Origin: UBA7239 sp035430165
Lineage (GTDB): Bacteria > Pseudomonadota > Gammaproteobacteria > Pseudomonadales > UBA7239
Assembly: GCA_035430165.1 (NCBI GenBank)
Contig: DAOMGE010000005.1
Span: forward strand, 1-64,000
Direction of reading: 5' to 3'
Length of the DNA stretch: 64,000 nt
Shown here: positions 15,477 through 23,981 of the stretch, one piece after another
How positions within the stretch are numbered: position 1 is the first letter of the stretch
How the letters are laid out: each line of letters starts with the position of its first letter
Translations under genes and position numbers: made by a program
The notes under the pieces: model-generated
Seen by the model: only the letters and a program-made list of their open reading frames with translations
Database searches by the model: none
What the model was told of the DNA's origin: nothing

Positions 15477-16631
15477 CTACGAAATATAAGCAACCCGTGC
15501 ACGAGCAGGTTCGGCAAACACCACAATGCGCGGCACGGGCAACGAATTGAACGTCGTAGCCGTCGCAGCGGTATAAGCTCCCATCATCAACCCGATAACC
15601 AGATCACCCACTTCAAGTTCCGGCAATTCCAGCGCCTCCTCAATGACATCAATGCTATCGCAGGTCGGGCCCACCAATGCTGATGCGCGTGTAGGTCCAT
15701 TACGATATACATGAATCGGATAACGGGCGTGATCGTAAATGCGTCCGCTGAACATGCCATATACGCCATCATCCAGATAGTACCAGGGCTGGTCACCACG
15801 CATGGCTTTACCCACCACTGACACAATACAGGCGCACGCCGGCGCAATCAGGTAACGACCCGGCTCTGCAAATACTTCGACATCTTTAGGTAATCTGGAC
15901 AAAGCCACGCGAATCGGTGCACAGAAACTGTCGATATCGAGATCACCTGCGTTATCGTAATCAACGGGAAAACCACCACCAATGTCCAGAATACGCAATG
16001 GAACTTCTGCATTTTCGATCAACTCGCGGCACGCGTCGATCGCAGCAACATGTGCACTGGAGCTGGCAGATTGTGAACCGACATGAAAAGATAAACCCTT
16101 GACATGCAAACCAAGCGAACGTGCCTCGGCTAACAAATCAGGCACTTCGTCAGGTTGGCAACCAAATTTTTTCGACAAATCGACAGCACAATCCGGGCTG
16201 CGAAATGACACACGCAACAACAACCCGACTCGACTGCCGTATTTTCGAAACTTTTTCAGCTCGGCATGGTTATCCACGACAAATGTGCTGCAACCAAAAC
16301 GCAATGCATCACGAATATCCCGGTCTTTCTTGATAGGGTGTGTATGAATCGTGCTGCGCGGATTGACATATTCGCTACGTAATAAATTGATTTCACCTGT
16401 TGAGGCAATATCAAAACCCGCACCAAGCTGGTTCAGCGTATTCACAATGGCAGCGTGGGGAAATGCTTTCACAGCGTAATAAAGACGAACCCCTGGCAGT
16501 GCAGCAACCAGTTGGCGGTACTGGCTCGCAAGTTTGTCGCAATCAAGCAGCATCAGTGGTGAACCATGTTGCTCAACCATTGCACGGGCGATGGATTCGT
16601 TGGAGACAAGTTCCGAAAACAGGTTAGCCAT
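15477..16631 (-). CDS. Fold III PLP-dependent ornithine/lysine decarboxylase
   Basis: A 384-residue enzyme of the alanine-racemase/eukaryotic ODC fold, not the large aspartate-aminotransferase-fold SpeC type. PLP Lys55 is in YYAVKAFPH; the glycine-rich phosphate loop is ILDIGGGFPVDY; the barrel ends with FAEPGRYLI; the catalytic cysteine is in GPTCDSIDV; and LEVGDLVIGLMMGAYTAA closes the C-terminal beta domain. It would form putrescine from ornithine, or cadaverine from lysine; dual-specificity enzymes exist and I cannot decide from sequence. The next genes upstream on the same strand are speE and speD, which together supply spermidine. Confidence 0.9.
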   Translation of the reverse strand: MANLFSELVSNESIARAMVEQHGSPLMLLDCDKLASQYRQLVAALPGVRLYYAVKAFPHAAIVNTLNQLGAGFDIASTGEINLLRSEYVNPRSTIHTHPIKKDRDIRDALRFGCSTFVVDNHAELKKFRKYGSRVGLLLRVSFRSPDCAVDLSKKFGCQPDEVPDLLAEARSLGLHVKGLSFHVGSQSASSSAHVAAIDACRELIENAEVPLRILDIGGGFPVDYDNAGDLDIDSFCAPIRVALSRLPKDVEVFAEPGRYLIAPACACIVSVVGKAMRGDQPWYYLDDGVYGMFSGRIYDHARYPIHVYRNGPTRASALVGPTCDSIDVIEEALELPELEVGDLVIGLMMGAYTAATATTFNSLPVPRIVVFAEPARARVAYIS

Positions 16632-16671
16632 GATGAGCCCCTATAGTCAGCACATGCTTGCGCATGTTGAT

Positions 16672-16712
16672 AAAAAAGGGAGAACAGTTTGTGACCATTC
16701 CCCACCCTTTTT
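16672..16712 (-). terminator. Possible terminator after speE
   Basis: On the minus strand GGGGAA pairs with TTCTCC across a 13-base loop, followed by C and T6. It lies between speE and the decarboxylase gene and could reduce read-through into the latter. The stem is short and contains a G-T pair. Confidence 0.35.
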
Positions 16713-16730
16713 GACAACAACCAAGATAAG

Positions 16731-17594
16731 TCAATTGTTGTCGGTTTTTCCTATAGCTTCCAGAACATATTGCGGCAAGCAAAAGGAAGCCTGATGGATG
16801 TCCGGATTATAATAGCGCGTCTTGATACCAGATACCTTGAAGCGCTCCCTGATTGTATCGGCATCCACATGGCGCAGTGCTTTATTGTCGCTGGACCAGG
16901 CAAAGGTCATGATACCCCCGACATAGGTCGGCACCGCAGCACTGTAAAAGTGCACATCACTGAATGTCAGCGCCATACGCTGTGCTGTCGTCTTGACTTC
17001 ATCCAGCTGCATGAACACTACACCGTTCTGCGTCACCATGATGCCACCATCGTTCAGGCAGCGCTTGCAATCGCTATAGAACTGACTGGTAAACAGGACT
17101 TCACCAGGGCCAATGGGATCGGTCGAGTCTGAAATGATGACATCGAACTTTTCCTGGCACTGCGCAACAAATCGGCAACCATCATCAATCACGATATTCG
17201 CTCGTGGATCGTCATAGGCACCAGCCGAGTGGTTCGGCAGGTATTCAATCGCCATATCGATCACGGCCTTGTCGATTTCCACCTGTGTCACATGTTCGAT
17301 GGACTGGTGACGGCAGACTTCACGAAGGATGCCTCCATCGCCGCCACCGATAATCAACACACGCTTGGCCTTGCCATGCGCAAGGATAGGCACATGTGTC
17401 AGCATTTCATGATAAATAAACTCGTCTTTCTCTGTGGTTTGTACTACACCATCAAGCACCATTACGCGACCAAACAGCGCGTTGTGGAAAATCATCAGCT
17501 GTTGGTGGCCAGTATCAAACTCGAAGTACACCTTGTCGATATCGTGGCGTTGGCCCCATGCGTCGTACAGTGTTTCGTTCCAGGTCTTAGTCAT
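16731..17594 (-). CDS. speE: Spermidine synthase (polyamine aminopropyltransferase)
   Basis: A 287-residue aminopropyltransferase that moves aminopropyl from decarboxylated SAM to putrescine. Visible are the N-terminal beta domain with QQLMIFHNALFGRVMVLDGVVQTTEKDEFIYHEML, the dcSAM-binding VLIIGGGDGGILREV (about 85-99), the catalytic-acid region VIISDSTDPIGPGEVLFT, and the substrate block CLNDGGIMVTQNG. The length matches E. coli SpeE. Its start overlaps the end of speD by 8 bases, so translation is coupled and the two activities should be made together. Confidence 0.96.
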   Translation of the reverse strand: MTKTWNETLYDAWGQRHDIDKVYFEFDTGHQQLMIFHNALFGRVMVLDGVVQTTEKDEFIYHEMLTHVPILAHGKAKRVLIIGGGDGGILREVCRHQSIEHVTQVEIDKAVIDMAIEYLPNHSAGAYDDPRANIVIDDGCRFVAQCQEKFDVIISDSTDPIGPGEVLFTSQFYSDCKRCLNDGGIMVTQNGVVFMQLDEVKTTAQRMALTFSDVHFYSAAVPTYVGGIMTFAWSSDNKALRHVDADTIRERFKVSGIKTRYYNPDIHQASFCLPQYVLEAIGKTDNN

Positions 17595-18069
17595 CGCTTT
17601 GCGTTACTCCACGCAGGTGTTCGGTTATGTTCATACGCTTCGGTGAGAACGCTTTTTTCAAAACAGGTATGGACTTTTCAGGCTCGGCATCACCGCACAT
17701 GAAAACATCGAACGCAGCAAAACCACGCTCGGGCCAGGTATGCACACTGATATGGGATTCTGCCAGTACTGCTACGCCTGAGATACCGCCATTGGGGGTA
17801 AAGTGATGCAGGTGGATATGCAACAAGGTTGCACCGGCGGCAACAACGCTATCGCGCATCGCCTGTTCCATCAGCGCAAGATCATCCAGCCTGGTTGCTC
17901 CCCAGAAATCAAAAATCAGGTGCGTTCCGGCAAACTGGACACCATTGCGGGTTATGAAGTGATCCTGGGGCTCGGAGCCGGAGGTGGTATTGATGTGAGC
18001 AGGCCATGACTGGCGTTGCTCCGTAGCAGGAAGTTCGCTTACAAGAGCGAGACTGGAGTTTGTTCCCAT
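17587..18069 (-). CDS. speD: S-adenosylmethionine decarboxylase proenzyme
   Basis: A 160-residue prokaryotic AdoMet decarboxylase of the small pyruvoyl-dependent (SpeH-like) class. The self-cleavage site is Glu104-Ser105 in LAESHISVHTWPE; Ser105 becomes the pyruvoyl group. The catalytic region FDVFMCGD follows. About 40 extra N-terminal residues precede the core THLIFDFWGA. I chose ATG 18069 because GAGGG lies 8 bases upstream; ATG 18084 would overlap that site. It makes decarboxylated SAM for SpeE in the overlapping next gene. Confidence 0.93.
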   Translation of the reverse strand: MGTNSSLALVSELPATEQRQSWPAHINTTSGSEPQDHFITRNGVQFAGTHLIFDFWGATRLDDLALMEQAMRDSVVAAGATLLHIHLHHFTPNGGISGVAVLAESHISVHTWPERGFAAFDVFMCGDAEPEKSIPVLKKAFSPKRMNITEHLRGVTQSDD

Positions 18070-18311
18070 CAAGGCAACCCTCATTAAAGAACGACATGTG
18101 ATATGCGTCGCTCCATGTCATGGGGTACGACGCGCCTATTGAGTAAACATCAAGCCCCACGGGGTTGCTGAATTGCTGCGAATTATGGACACGTTTGCCG
18201 CATTTGCAATACCTTGAACCTGCCTATGTAAAAAAATTTCAGGCTATGATGACAATCAGGATCATGTGCTTGCAAACTGCAAAACAGACTTGGGAAAATC
18301 ACACGTGCGCC

Positions 18312-18340
18312 TTGCATCACCTTGATGATCCACGCATAAT
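18312..18340 (+). promoter_or_regulatory. Sigma-70 promoter of the 4.5S RNA gene
   Basis: TTGCAT (18312-18317), a 17-base spacer and CATAAT (18335-18340) are followed by the GC-rich discriminator CGCGCCGC. The predicted start lies just before the RNA 5' end at about 18355. Confidence 0.7.
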
Positions 18341-18354
18341 CGCGCCGCTTTCAT

Positions 18355-18467
<113 letters not shown>

Positions 18468-18536
18468 CTTACTTATATGGCTGCAGGGTATTCAGGTTAT
18501 AGTGACAGCTTCCTGTAGCAACGGTTTGGCCCCGCA

Positions 18537-20261
18537 ATGAGTTACCAGGTTCTCGCTCGCAAATGGCGTCCGCAAAGCTTCCGCGATATGGCGGGACAAA
18601 CCCATGTATTGCAAGCGCTGGTCAATGCACTTGACCATAACCGTCTTCATCACGCTTATCTGTTTACTGGCACACGCGGTGTGGGCAAAACCACTATTGC
18701 CCGCATTCTGGCCAAGTGCCTCAATTGCGAAACCGGCATCAGCTCGCAACCTTGTGGCCAATGCTCTGCCTGCCGCGAAATCACGGAAGGCCGCTTTGTC
18801 GACCTGATCGAGATCGATGCCGCCTCGCGCACCAAGGTGGAAGACACTCGCGAAATACTCGACAACGTGCAATACCTACCAGCACGCGGTCGCTTCAAGG
18901 TTTACCTGATCGACGAAGTACATATGCTTTCCACCAGCAGCTTCAATGCCCTGCTGAAAACCCTGGAAGAGCCACCTGCACACGTCAAATTCCTGCTGGC
19001 AACCACAGATCCACACAAGTTGCCTGTCACCGTGTTGTCTCGCTGCTTGCAATTCAACCTGAAAAACCTGGCACCGGAAAAAATTGTCGAGTACCTGAAA
19101 GAAGTACTGACGAGGGAAGTCATTCCTTTTGATAACGGTGCTTTGTGGTTACTGGCTCGCGCAGCCGACGGCTCCATGCGCGACGCTCTCTCCCTGACGG
19201 ATCAGGCGATCGCCTTTGGCGGTGAATCGGTTGCCGAGGCAGCTGTGCGCGACATGCTCGGCACCATGGATCGTCGCCTGATTGAGCCATTGCTGGATGC
19301 ACTTGCCAGACATGATGTCGAAGCCATGCTGATGGCCGTGGCACATCTGGCAGAGCAGAATCCTGATTATTCCGGTGCACTGGATGAACTGCTGTCACTA
19401 CTGCATCGTATTGCAATTGTGCAAGCAGTACCGGCTGTGCTGGAACAGACACCTGACGAGCGCGAATACTTACAAGACATTGCCTCACGCATGACAGCAG
19501 AAGATATCCAGCTGTATTACCAGATTGGCCTGAACAGCCAACGTGATTTGTCTTACGCACCGGATATGCGTTCCGGATTTGAAATGGCATTACTGCGCAT
19601 GCTGGCATTCAAACCACAAGGTGTTATCAATAGCGATATGGAAATCGCCAAAAAAAAAACTGATCTGAATCCCTCATCATCAATAACGCGTCCGACTGCA
19701 CCAATAAATAGAACACCATCAACCACATCGCCACGTGCGGCCAACATATTGCAAGCAGCTGCTTCCACCAAACTGGATTCAAGCCCTGCAGACGCCGCAA
19801 CCATTGATGTAAAGACCGCATCTACGCCCTCCTCTACTCCAGTGAAAACACCGGGTACCGATAGCCTGACCACAGAAAACTGGCCTACTCTCTGGCAACG
19901 TTTACCCCTGGCAGGCGTCATCCGCAATACCGCCGCACATTGCTGCCTTGAGCGTATAGAAAATGACAATTATTTTTTTACGCTGGACCAGGAACAAGCC
20001 GGATTATTTGATGCATCCCACGCTTCACGGCTGGGAGAAGCGCTCTCGGCGTTTCTCGGAAAAAAACACCAGGTTGTTATCCAGACAGGAATGCCAACGA
20101 AGGCCACACCACAACAAGTACAACAACAAAAGCGCGCGCAGCTACAACACAATGCCGAAGAAAGTTTTCGTCAGGATCCCAATGTCCAGACGCTGCTACA
20201 GCAATTCAATGGAAGTATTGTCGCGGACTCCATCACACCCTTCCAGAAAAGCACACACTGA
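18537..20261 (+). CDS. dnaX: DNA polymerase III subunits tau/gamma
   Basis: A 574-residue clamp-loader ATPase. Residues 1-220 show Walker A GTRGVGKTTIARI, a four-Cys zinc module (CLNCETGISSQPCGQCSAC), DEVHML (Walker B), the sensor SRCLQFNL and an AAA+ lid. Domain III runs to about 370. A low-complexity Ser/Thr/Pro linker (about 375-445) separates it from the C-terminal tau domain, which should bind DnaB and Pol III alpha. An A10 tract (19650-19659) sits exactly at the domain III/linker border; a frame change there ends the protein at about 376-377 residues, the expected size of a gamma subunit. The usual downstream ybaB and recR genes are absent; yciO follows on the other strand. Confidence 0.95.
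   Translation: MSYQVLARKWRPQSFRDMAGQTHVLQALVNALDHNRLHHAYLFTGTRGVGKTTIARILAKCLNCETGISSQPCGQCSACREITEGRFVDLIEIDAASRTKVEDTREILDNVQYLPARGRFKVYLIDEVHMLSTSSFNALLKTLEEPPAHVKFLLATTDPHKLPVTVLSRCLQFNLKNLAPEKIVEYLKEVLTREVIPFDNGALWLLARAADGSMRDALSLTDQAIAFGGESVAEAAVRDMLGTMDRRLIEPLLDALARHDVEAMLMAVAHLAEQNPDYSGALDELLSLLHRIAIVQAVPAVLEQTPDEREYLQDIASRMTAEDIQLYYQIGLNSQRDLSYAPDMRSGFEMALLRMLAFKPQGVINSDMEIAKKKTDLNPSSSITRPTAPINRTPSTTSPRAANILQAAASTKLDSSPADAATIDVKTASTPSSTPVKTPGTDSLTTENWPTLWQRLPLAGVIRNTAAHCCLERIENDNYFFTLDQEQAGLFDASHASRLGEALSAFLGKKHQVVIQTGMPTKATPQQVQQQKRAQLQHNAEESFRQDPNVQTLLQQFNGSIVADSITPFQKSTH
19650..19659 (+). promoter_or_regulatory. A10 slippage/frameshift site in dnaX
   Basis: Ten A encode Lys372-374 plus the first base of Thr375. 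A -1 shift (or one added A) reads AAC TGA and stops at once. A +1 shift (or one lost A) reads CTG ATC TGA and also stops. E. coli dnaX uses A AAA AAG for programmed -1 shifting, and Thermus dnaX uses an A9 run for transcriptional slippage. I see no convincing stimulatory hairpin or close Shine-Dalgarno, which favours polymerase slippage. Confidence 0.65.
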
Positions 20262-20280
20262 AAACAGCACGCAGACAACA

Positions 20281-20907
20281 CTAGGTCAGGCCTAGTGCAA
20301 CAACACTTCCTGCGCCCTCACGGAGAATCACCGGTGAGCCATCACGCAAATCGACAACGGTAGTCGGCTCCATCCCGCAAAATCCGCCATCAATAATCAA
20401 GTCAACCTGATGCTCAAGGCGGTCGCGGATATCCCAGGGATCGTTTAACGGTTCAGATTCACCCGCCAGTATCAGCGTACTGGTTAAGAGTGGCTCATTC
20501 AGCTCTTCCAGCAAGGCCAGTGCAATCCGGTTATCCGGAATACGCAAACCGATACTTTTGCGTTTCTCATGCAACAATCGCTTCGGCACTTCGCTGGTCC
20601 CCGGCAAAACAAAGGTATAGGCGCCAGGCGTATTGGCTTTCAGCAATCGAAAGGTGGCGTTGTCCACTTTCGCATACGTGCCCAGCTCCGAGAGGTCGCG
20701 ACACATCAGGGTAAAATTATGGTGCTTGTCGACTGCACGTAACTGCATGATACGATCGAGCGCCTTGCGATCGCCCAGATGACAACCGAGTGCATAGGCC
20801 GAATCTGTCGGGTATACAACAACCGCTCCTTCACGTATCAGTTCTGCCGCTCGCTTCACCAGACGCGCCTGCGGGTTTTCCGGATGAATCTGGAAAAACT
20901 GGCTCAT
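20281..20907 (-). CDS. yciO: YciO family (Sua5/YrdC/YwlC superfamily) protein
   Basis: A 208-residue protein nearly collinear with E. coli YciO: MSQFFQIHPENPQARL, VVVYPTDSAYALGCHLGD, HNFTLMCRDLSELGTYA, NTPGAYTFVLPGTSEVPKRLL, EKRKSIGLRIPDN, VDLIIDGGFCGMEPTTVVDL. The fold is shared with TsaC/Sua5, which make threonylcarbamoyl-AMP for tRNA t6A. YciO itself is regarded as a paralogue with weak or different activity, so I do not assign t6A synthesis. I chose ATG 20907; upstream in-frame residues have no family similarity and run into the yciB promoter region. Confidence 0.92.
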   Translation of the reverse strand: MSQFFQIHPENPQARLVKRAAELIREGAVVVYPTDSAYALGCHLGDRKALDRIMQLRAVDKHHNFTLMCRDLSELGTYAKVDNATFRLLKANTPGAYTFVLPGTSEVPKRLLHEKRKSIGLRIPDNRIALALLEELNEPLLTSTLILAGESEPLNDPWDIRDRLEHQVDLIIDGGFCGMEPTTVVDLRDGSPVILREGAGSVVALGLT

Positions 20908-20985
20908 ACAACCCCCAATAAACTGGCAGCGATTATGGGCAGACTCGGGTAGAATGTCGAACCTCCAAACCACACCGATACAGCC

Positions 20986-21588
20986 ATGTTGCAATTGCTT
21001 GAACTGCTGCCGCTGGCGATCTTTGTCCTGGTATTTCGCCTCAAAGGTCACAGCATAGATATTGCCGGTCTGCACCATGACTTTGACGGCATCTACAGTG
21101 CCACTGCCGCCCTGATGATCTCCACGGTCCTGCAAGTCATGATCGTCTGGCTCTGGAAGCGCACCATCGAAAAACGCCTGTTATGGTTGCTGGCGACCGT
21201 ACTCGTCATGGGCAGTGCGACTCTGTTATTGCACAATCCTCTTTTCCTGCAATGGAAACCTACTATCTTCAACTGGGCGATGGCAATCGTTTTGCTGGTT
21301 GGTCATTTTGTCGCCCGCAAGAATATTGTGCACAAACTTGTCGGCGAACAATTACAGTTACCGGAAAATATCTGTGCGCGTATCAGCTTTGTCTGGGCGG
21401 CTTACTTCATCGTTGTAGGCGCCCTGAATCTTTTTGTCGCGTATCACTTTTCAGAAGCTTTCTGGGTGGACTACAAACTCTGGAGTTCTATCGGTTTCAC
21501 CGTCCTGATTTCTGTGGTGACCGCGATCATTATTGCACCACATATGCAAGAAAACTCTGACACCACATCGCCATCAGGCGATAACTGA
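20986..21588 (+). CDS. yciB: YciB/IspZ inner-membrane protein
   Basis: A 200-residue protein with five or six membrane helices matching E. coli YciB (FLPLVVFF-type start as LLELLPLAIFVLVF; DGIYSATAALMISTVLQV; HNPLFLQWKPTIFNWAMA; FVWAAYFIVVGALNLFVAY; W-x-x-F/Y-K near FWVDYKLW). YciB contributes to envelope integrity and elongation; a precise biochemical role is not settled. A loop insert of about 18 residues (RLKGHSIDIAGLHHDFDG) lies after helix 1. It is divergent from yciO and followed after 19 bases by yciI. Confidence 0.92.
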   Translation: MLQLLELLPLAIFVLVFRLKGHSIDIAGLHHDFDGIYSATAALMISTVLQVMIVWLWKRTIEKRLLWLLATVLVMGSATLLLHNPLFLQWKPTIFNWAMAIVLLVGHFVARKNIVHKLVGEQLQLPENICARISFVWAAYFIVVGALNLFVAYHFSEAFWVDYKLWSSIGFTVLISVVTAIIIAPHMQENSDTTSPSGDN

Positions 21589-21607
21589 CAGCTGGGAGCA
21601 CGCCATC

Positions 21608-21910
21608 ATGTGGTATGCCATTATCGGCACCGATGTACCAGACTCGCTACCAAAGCGTATACAAGCAAGACCATCACATCTTGAAAGACTGCAGCGCCTG
21701 AAGGATGCAGGAAGGCTTTTGCTCGCCGGCCCTTTTCCTGCTGCTATCGACTGTGAAGATCCCGACAGCACAGGCTTTACCGGCAGTCTGATTGTTGCAG
21801 AGTTTGATTCACTTGAAGTGGCTCGCGCATGGGCTGATGCCGATCCCTATTGTACTGCCGGCATCTACCAGACTGTTTCCGTCCAACCGTTTAAAAAGGT
21901 TCTGCCCTGA
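21608..21910 (+). CDS. yciI: YciI family protein
   Basis: A 100-residue protein matching E. coli YciI: MWYAIIGTDVPDSLPKRIQARPSH, RLLLAGPFPA, GFTGSLIVAEFDSLEVARAWADADPY, and a C-terminal VQPFKKVLP. The ferredoxin-like dimeric alpha-beta fold has a conserved His/Asp pair (ARPSHLERL, DADPY) in a putative active site; the reaction is unknown. I chose ATG 21608 because GGGAG lies 8-12 bases upstream and the family starts here. The next gene begins 1 base after the stop. Confidence 0.93.
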   Translation: MWYAIIGTDVPDSLPKRIQARPSHLERLQRLKDAGRLLLAGPFPAAIDCEDPDSTGFTGSLIVAEFDSLEVARAWADADPYCTAGIYQTVSVQPFKKVLP

Positions 21911-21911
21911 C

Positions 21912-22493
21912 ATGAAATCTTTTTTGTCCTTCCTCATGTTATTTATATCCCCGGCTCTTTTTGCCGGCACCAACCAGTACATCACAGACAAAGTCTATGC
22001 GCCGGTACGCAGTGAACAGAGTGAAAAAGGAAAAATCATCCACAATGGCCTGGAAAGTGGCACTGCCGTCACCGTACTGGAAAAAAACGACCAGTCGGGC
22101 TATGCCAAAATCCGCACCGGCAACAATGTCGAAGGCTGGATACGCCTGCAATATCTCAGTGAAGAACCGGTAGCTGCCGTCTTGCTTGAGCAGGCAAATG
22201 CACAAATCGCCCAGTTACAGGAAAAAACCAGAAAGCAGGAAGAAGAACTGATTGCTGTCAGACAAATTTCAACCTCGCAGATTGACACCCATGAACGCAA
22301 TGCTGAGCTGGTGAAACAGACACAACTGCTGATAAGCGAAAATGAAGTATTGAAAACTGACAATGATCGCCTGAAAAGCCGGAACAACCAGACCTGGTTT
22401 TTCTATGGAGGCATACTGGTAGCAATCAGTAGCCTCATTTCAGTATTGATACCACGCCTCACCAAAAAACGCCGCAACGACGGCTGGGCCTGA
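21912..22493 (+). CDS. SH3-domain, coiled-coil membrane protein (YgiM/TIGR04211 type)
   Basis: A 193-residue protein with a signal peptide (about 1-18), a bacterial SH3 domain (about 22-88: VYAPVRSEQSEKGKIIHNGLESGTAVTVLE through VEGWIRLQYL), a coiled coil (about 95-160: EQANAQIAQLQEKTRKQEEEL), and one C-terminal membrane helix (about 165-186) followed by the basic tail RLTKKRRNDGW. This order is that of the YgiM family. The SH3 domain should lie in the periplasm and may contact peptidoglycan or partner proteins; the exact role is unknown. The tight spacing to yciI suggests one transcript. Confidence 0.82.
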   Translation: MKSFLSFLMLFISPALFAGTNQYITDKVYAPVRSEQSEKGKIIHNGLESGTAVTVLEKNDQSGYAKIRTGNNVEGWIRLQYLSEEPVAAVLLEQANAQIAQLQEKTRKQEEELIAVRQISTSQIDTHERNAELVKQTQLLISENEVLKTDNDRLKSRNNQTWFFYGGILVAISSLISVLIPRLTKKRRNDGWA

Positions 22494-22506
22494 CAGGAGC
22501 AAGACC

Positions 22507-23121
22507 GTGAAATTACTTTCATCAATCGTACTGGCTCTGTTTGCAATTTCGGCACTGGCTGAATCGCCGATCCAACCCACCCAAGCAGGATTGCAAAAAC
22601 AGAAAGTGGAACTGGGCGCATCGCTTTCATTGGCAAAAGTTGAAATAAAAACATCAGAAGGCGATATAACAATAGAGCTTGATGAAAAGTCTTCCCCGGT
22701 CACCGTCGCCAATTTTCTGAAATACGTCGATGACGGTTTTTATACCGGGACCCTCTTCCATCGCGTTATAGCAGATTTCATGATCCAGGGTGGCGGCATG
22801 ACTGCGGGCATGGCTGAAAAGCCAACCAGTGTCACTATAAAAAATGAATCCGCCAACGGCTTGAAAAATTTGCGCGGCTCGATTGCCATGGCGCGAAAAC
22901 AAGATCCTGACAGTGCCTCCTCACAGTTCTATATCAATCTGGCAGATAACCCCAATCTTGATGGCACGCAGCAAACGCCTGGTTATACGGTATTTGGTAG
23001 AGTGACCGCCGGTATGGATGTCGTCGACAGGATCGCCTCAGCACCGACAGGGCGTGTCGGGATGTTCCAGGATGTTCCGGTCAAGGATGTTGTCATCCTT
23101 GGCACATCGCGAATCAAATAA
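22507..23121 (+). CDS. Periplasmic cyclophilin-type peptidyl-prolyl isomerase
   Basis: A 204-residue protein with a signal peptide (about 1-18, LLSSIVLALFAISALA) and a cyclophilin domain (about 42-200). The active-site blocks are FHRVIADFMIQGGG (catalytic Arg), ARKQDPDSASSQFYINLADN and GYTVFGRVTAGMDVVDRI. The short loops are typical of bacterial PpiA/PpiB. It should catalyse proline isomerisation of exported proteins. GGAG lies 6-9 bases before the ATG, and it is likely co-transcribed with the upstream yciI/SH3 genes. Confidence 0.9.
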   Translation: MKLLSSIVLALFAISALAESPIQPTQAGLQKQKVELGASLSLAKVEIKTSEGDITIELDEKSSPVTVANFLKYVDDGFYTGTLFHRVIADFMIQGGGMTAGMAEKPTSVTIKNESANGLKNLRGSIAMARKQDPDSASSQFYINLADNPNLDGTQQTPGYTVFGRVTAGMDVVDRIASAPTGRVGMFQDVPVKDVVILGTSRIK

Positions 23122-23135
23122 ACAGGCACACTGCC

Positions 23136-23906
23136 GTGGTAGCCTTAAGCGTCAACATCAACAAGATTGCCCTGATCCGCAATTCACGCGCAGGCAATTA
23201 TCCCGATTTGATCGAATATGCCCGCCAGTGTATTGCGCTGGGTGCGGATGGTATCACCGTGCATCCACGTCCTGACCAGCGTCATATTCGCGCCACAGAT
23301 ATTCCCGAGCTCAAAAATTTGCTCGTTGCTTTTCCGCGTATCGAATTCAATATTGAAGGCAATCCTTTTGCCTGCGGAACAGGCTCATATCCTGGTTTTA
23401 TGGCACTGGTCGAACAGTCACGTCCCCAACAATGTACCTTGGTACCGGATACGGATACTCAACTGACATCCGATCATGGTTTCGATTTGCGAAAGGATGG
23501 CAAGCAACTCGAACCTGTAATCAGACAATTGCAAGAATGGGGATGCCGCGTCAGCCTGTTTATGGATCCCGATTGCGGACAGATTTCACTCGCCAAAGAA
23601 ATTGGTGCAGACCGTATTGAACTGTACACAGGGCCTTATGCGGAGGCGTACGCAAACAACGACTTCGACATGACAGACAAGCAACTCACCGCACATGCAA
23701 AAGCCAGCGCACACGCACACGCTTTGGGCATGGGCGTAAATGCAGGCCATGACCTGAACCTGCATAATCTTCCAACCTTGTTAGTCGCATTGCCAGTACT
23801 GGAGGAAGTGTCTATCGGCCACGCCTTGACGGTGGATGCGTTGTACAGCGGACTAGCAGCAACCATTGCTGCATACAAAAAAATTCTCAACAAGGACACG
23901 CACTGA
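23136..23906 (+). CDS. pdxJ: Pyridoxine 5'-phosphate synthase
   Basis: A 256-residue TIM barrel that condenses 1-deoxyxylulose 5-phosphate with 3-amino-2-oxopropyl phosphate to form pyridoxine 5'-phosphate. Motifs are the N-terminal VNINKIALIRNSR, GADGITVHPRPDQRHI, FNIEGNPF (catalytic Glu), GADRIELYTGPYA, GMGVNAGHDLNLHNL (catalytic His) and the C-terminal EEVSIGHALTVDAL. The HPRPDQRHI segment differs from the common HLREDRRHI, marking a divergent PdxJ branch. The start is GTG at 23136, 14 bases after the cyclophilin stop. The usual recO and acpS neighbours are absent. Confidence 0.92.
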   Translation: MVALSVNINKIALIRNSRAGNYPDLIEYARQCIALGADGITVHPRPDQRHIRATDIPELKNLLVAFPRIEFNIEGNPFACGTGSYPGFMALVEQSRPQQCTLVPDTDTQLTSDHGFDLRKDGKQLEPVIRQLQEWGCRVSLFMDPDCGQISLAKEIGADRIELYTGPYAEAYANNDFDMTDKQLTAHAKASAHAHALGMGVNAGHDLNLHNLPTLLVALPVLEEVSIGHALTVDALYSGLAATIAAYKKILNKDTH

Positions 23907-23981
23907 CCTGATATAGCAACCGCGCTAAACTTCAAACCTTTTAGAATTAACCCACCAACCCAACCACCATGAGAACCAGAC

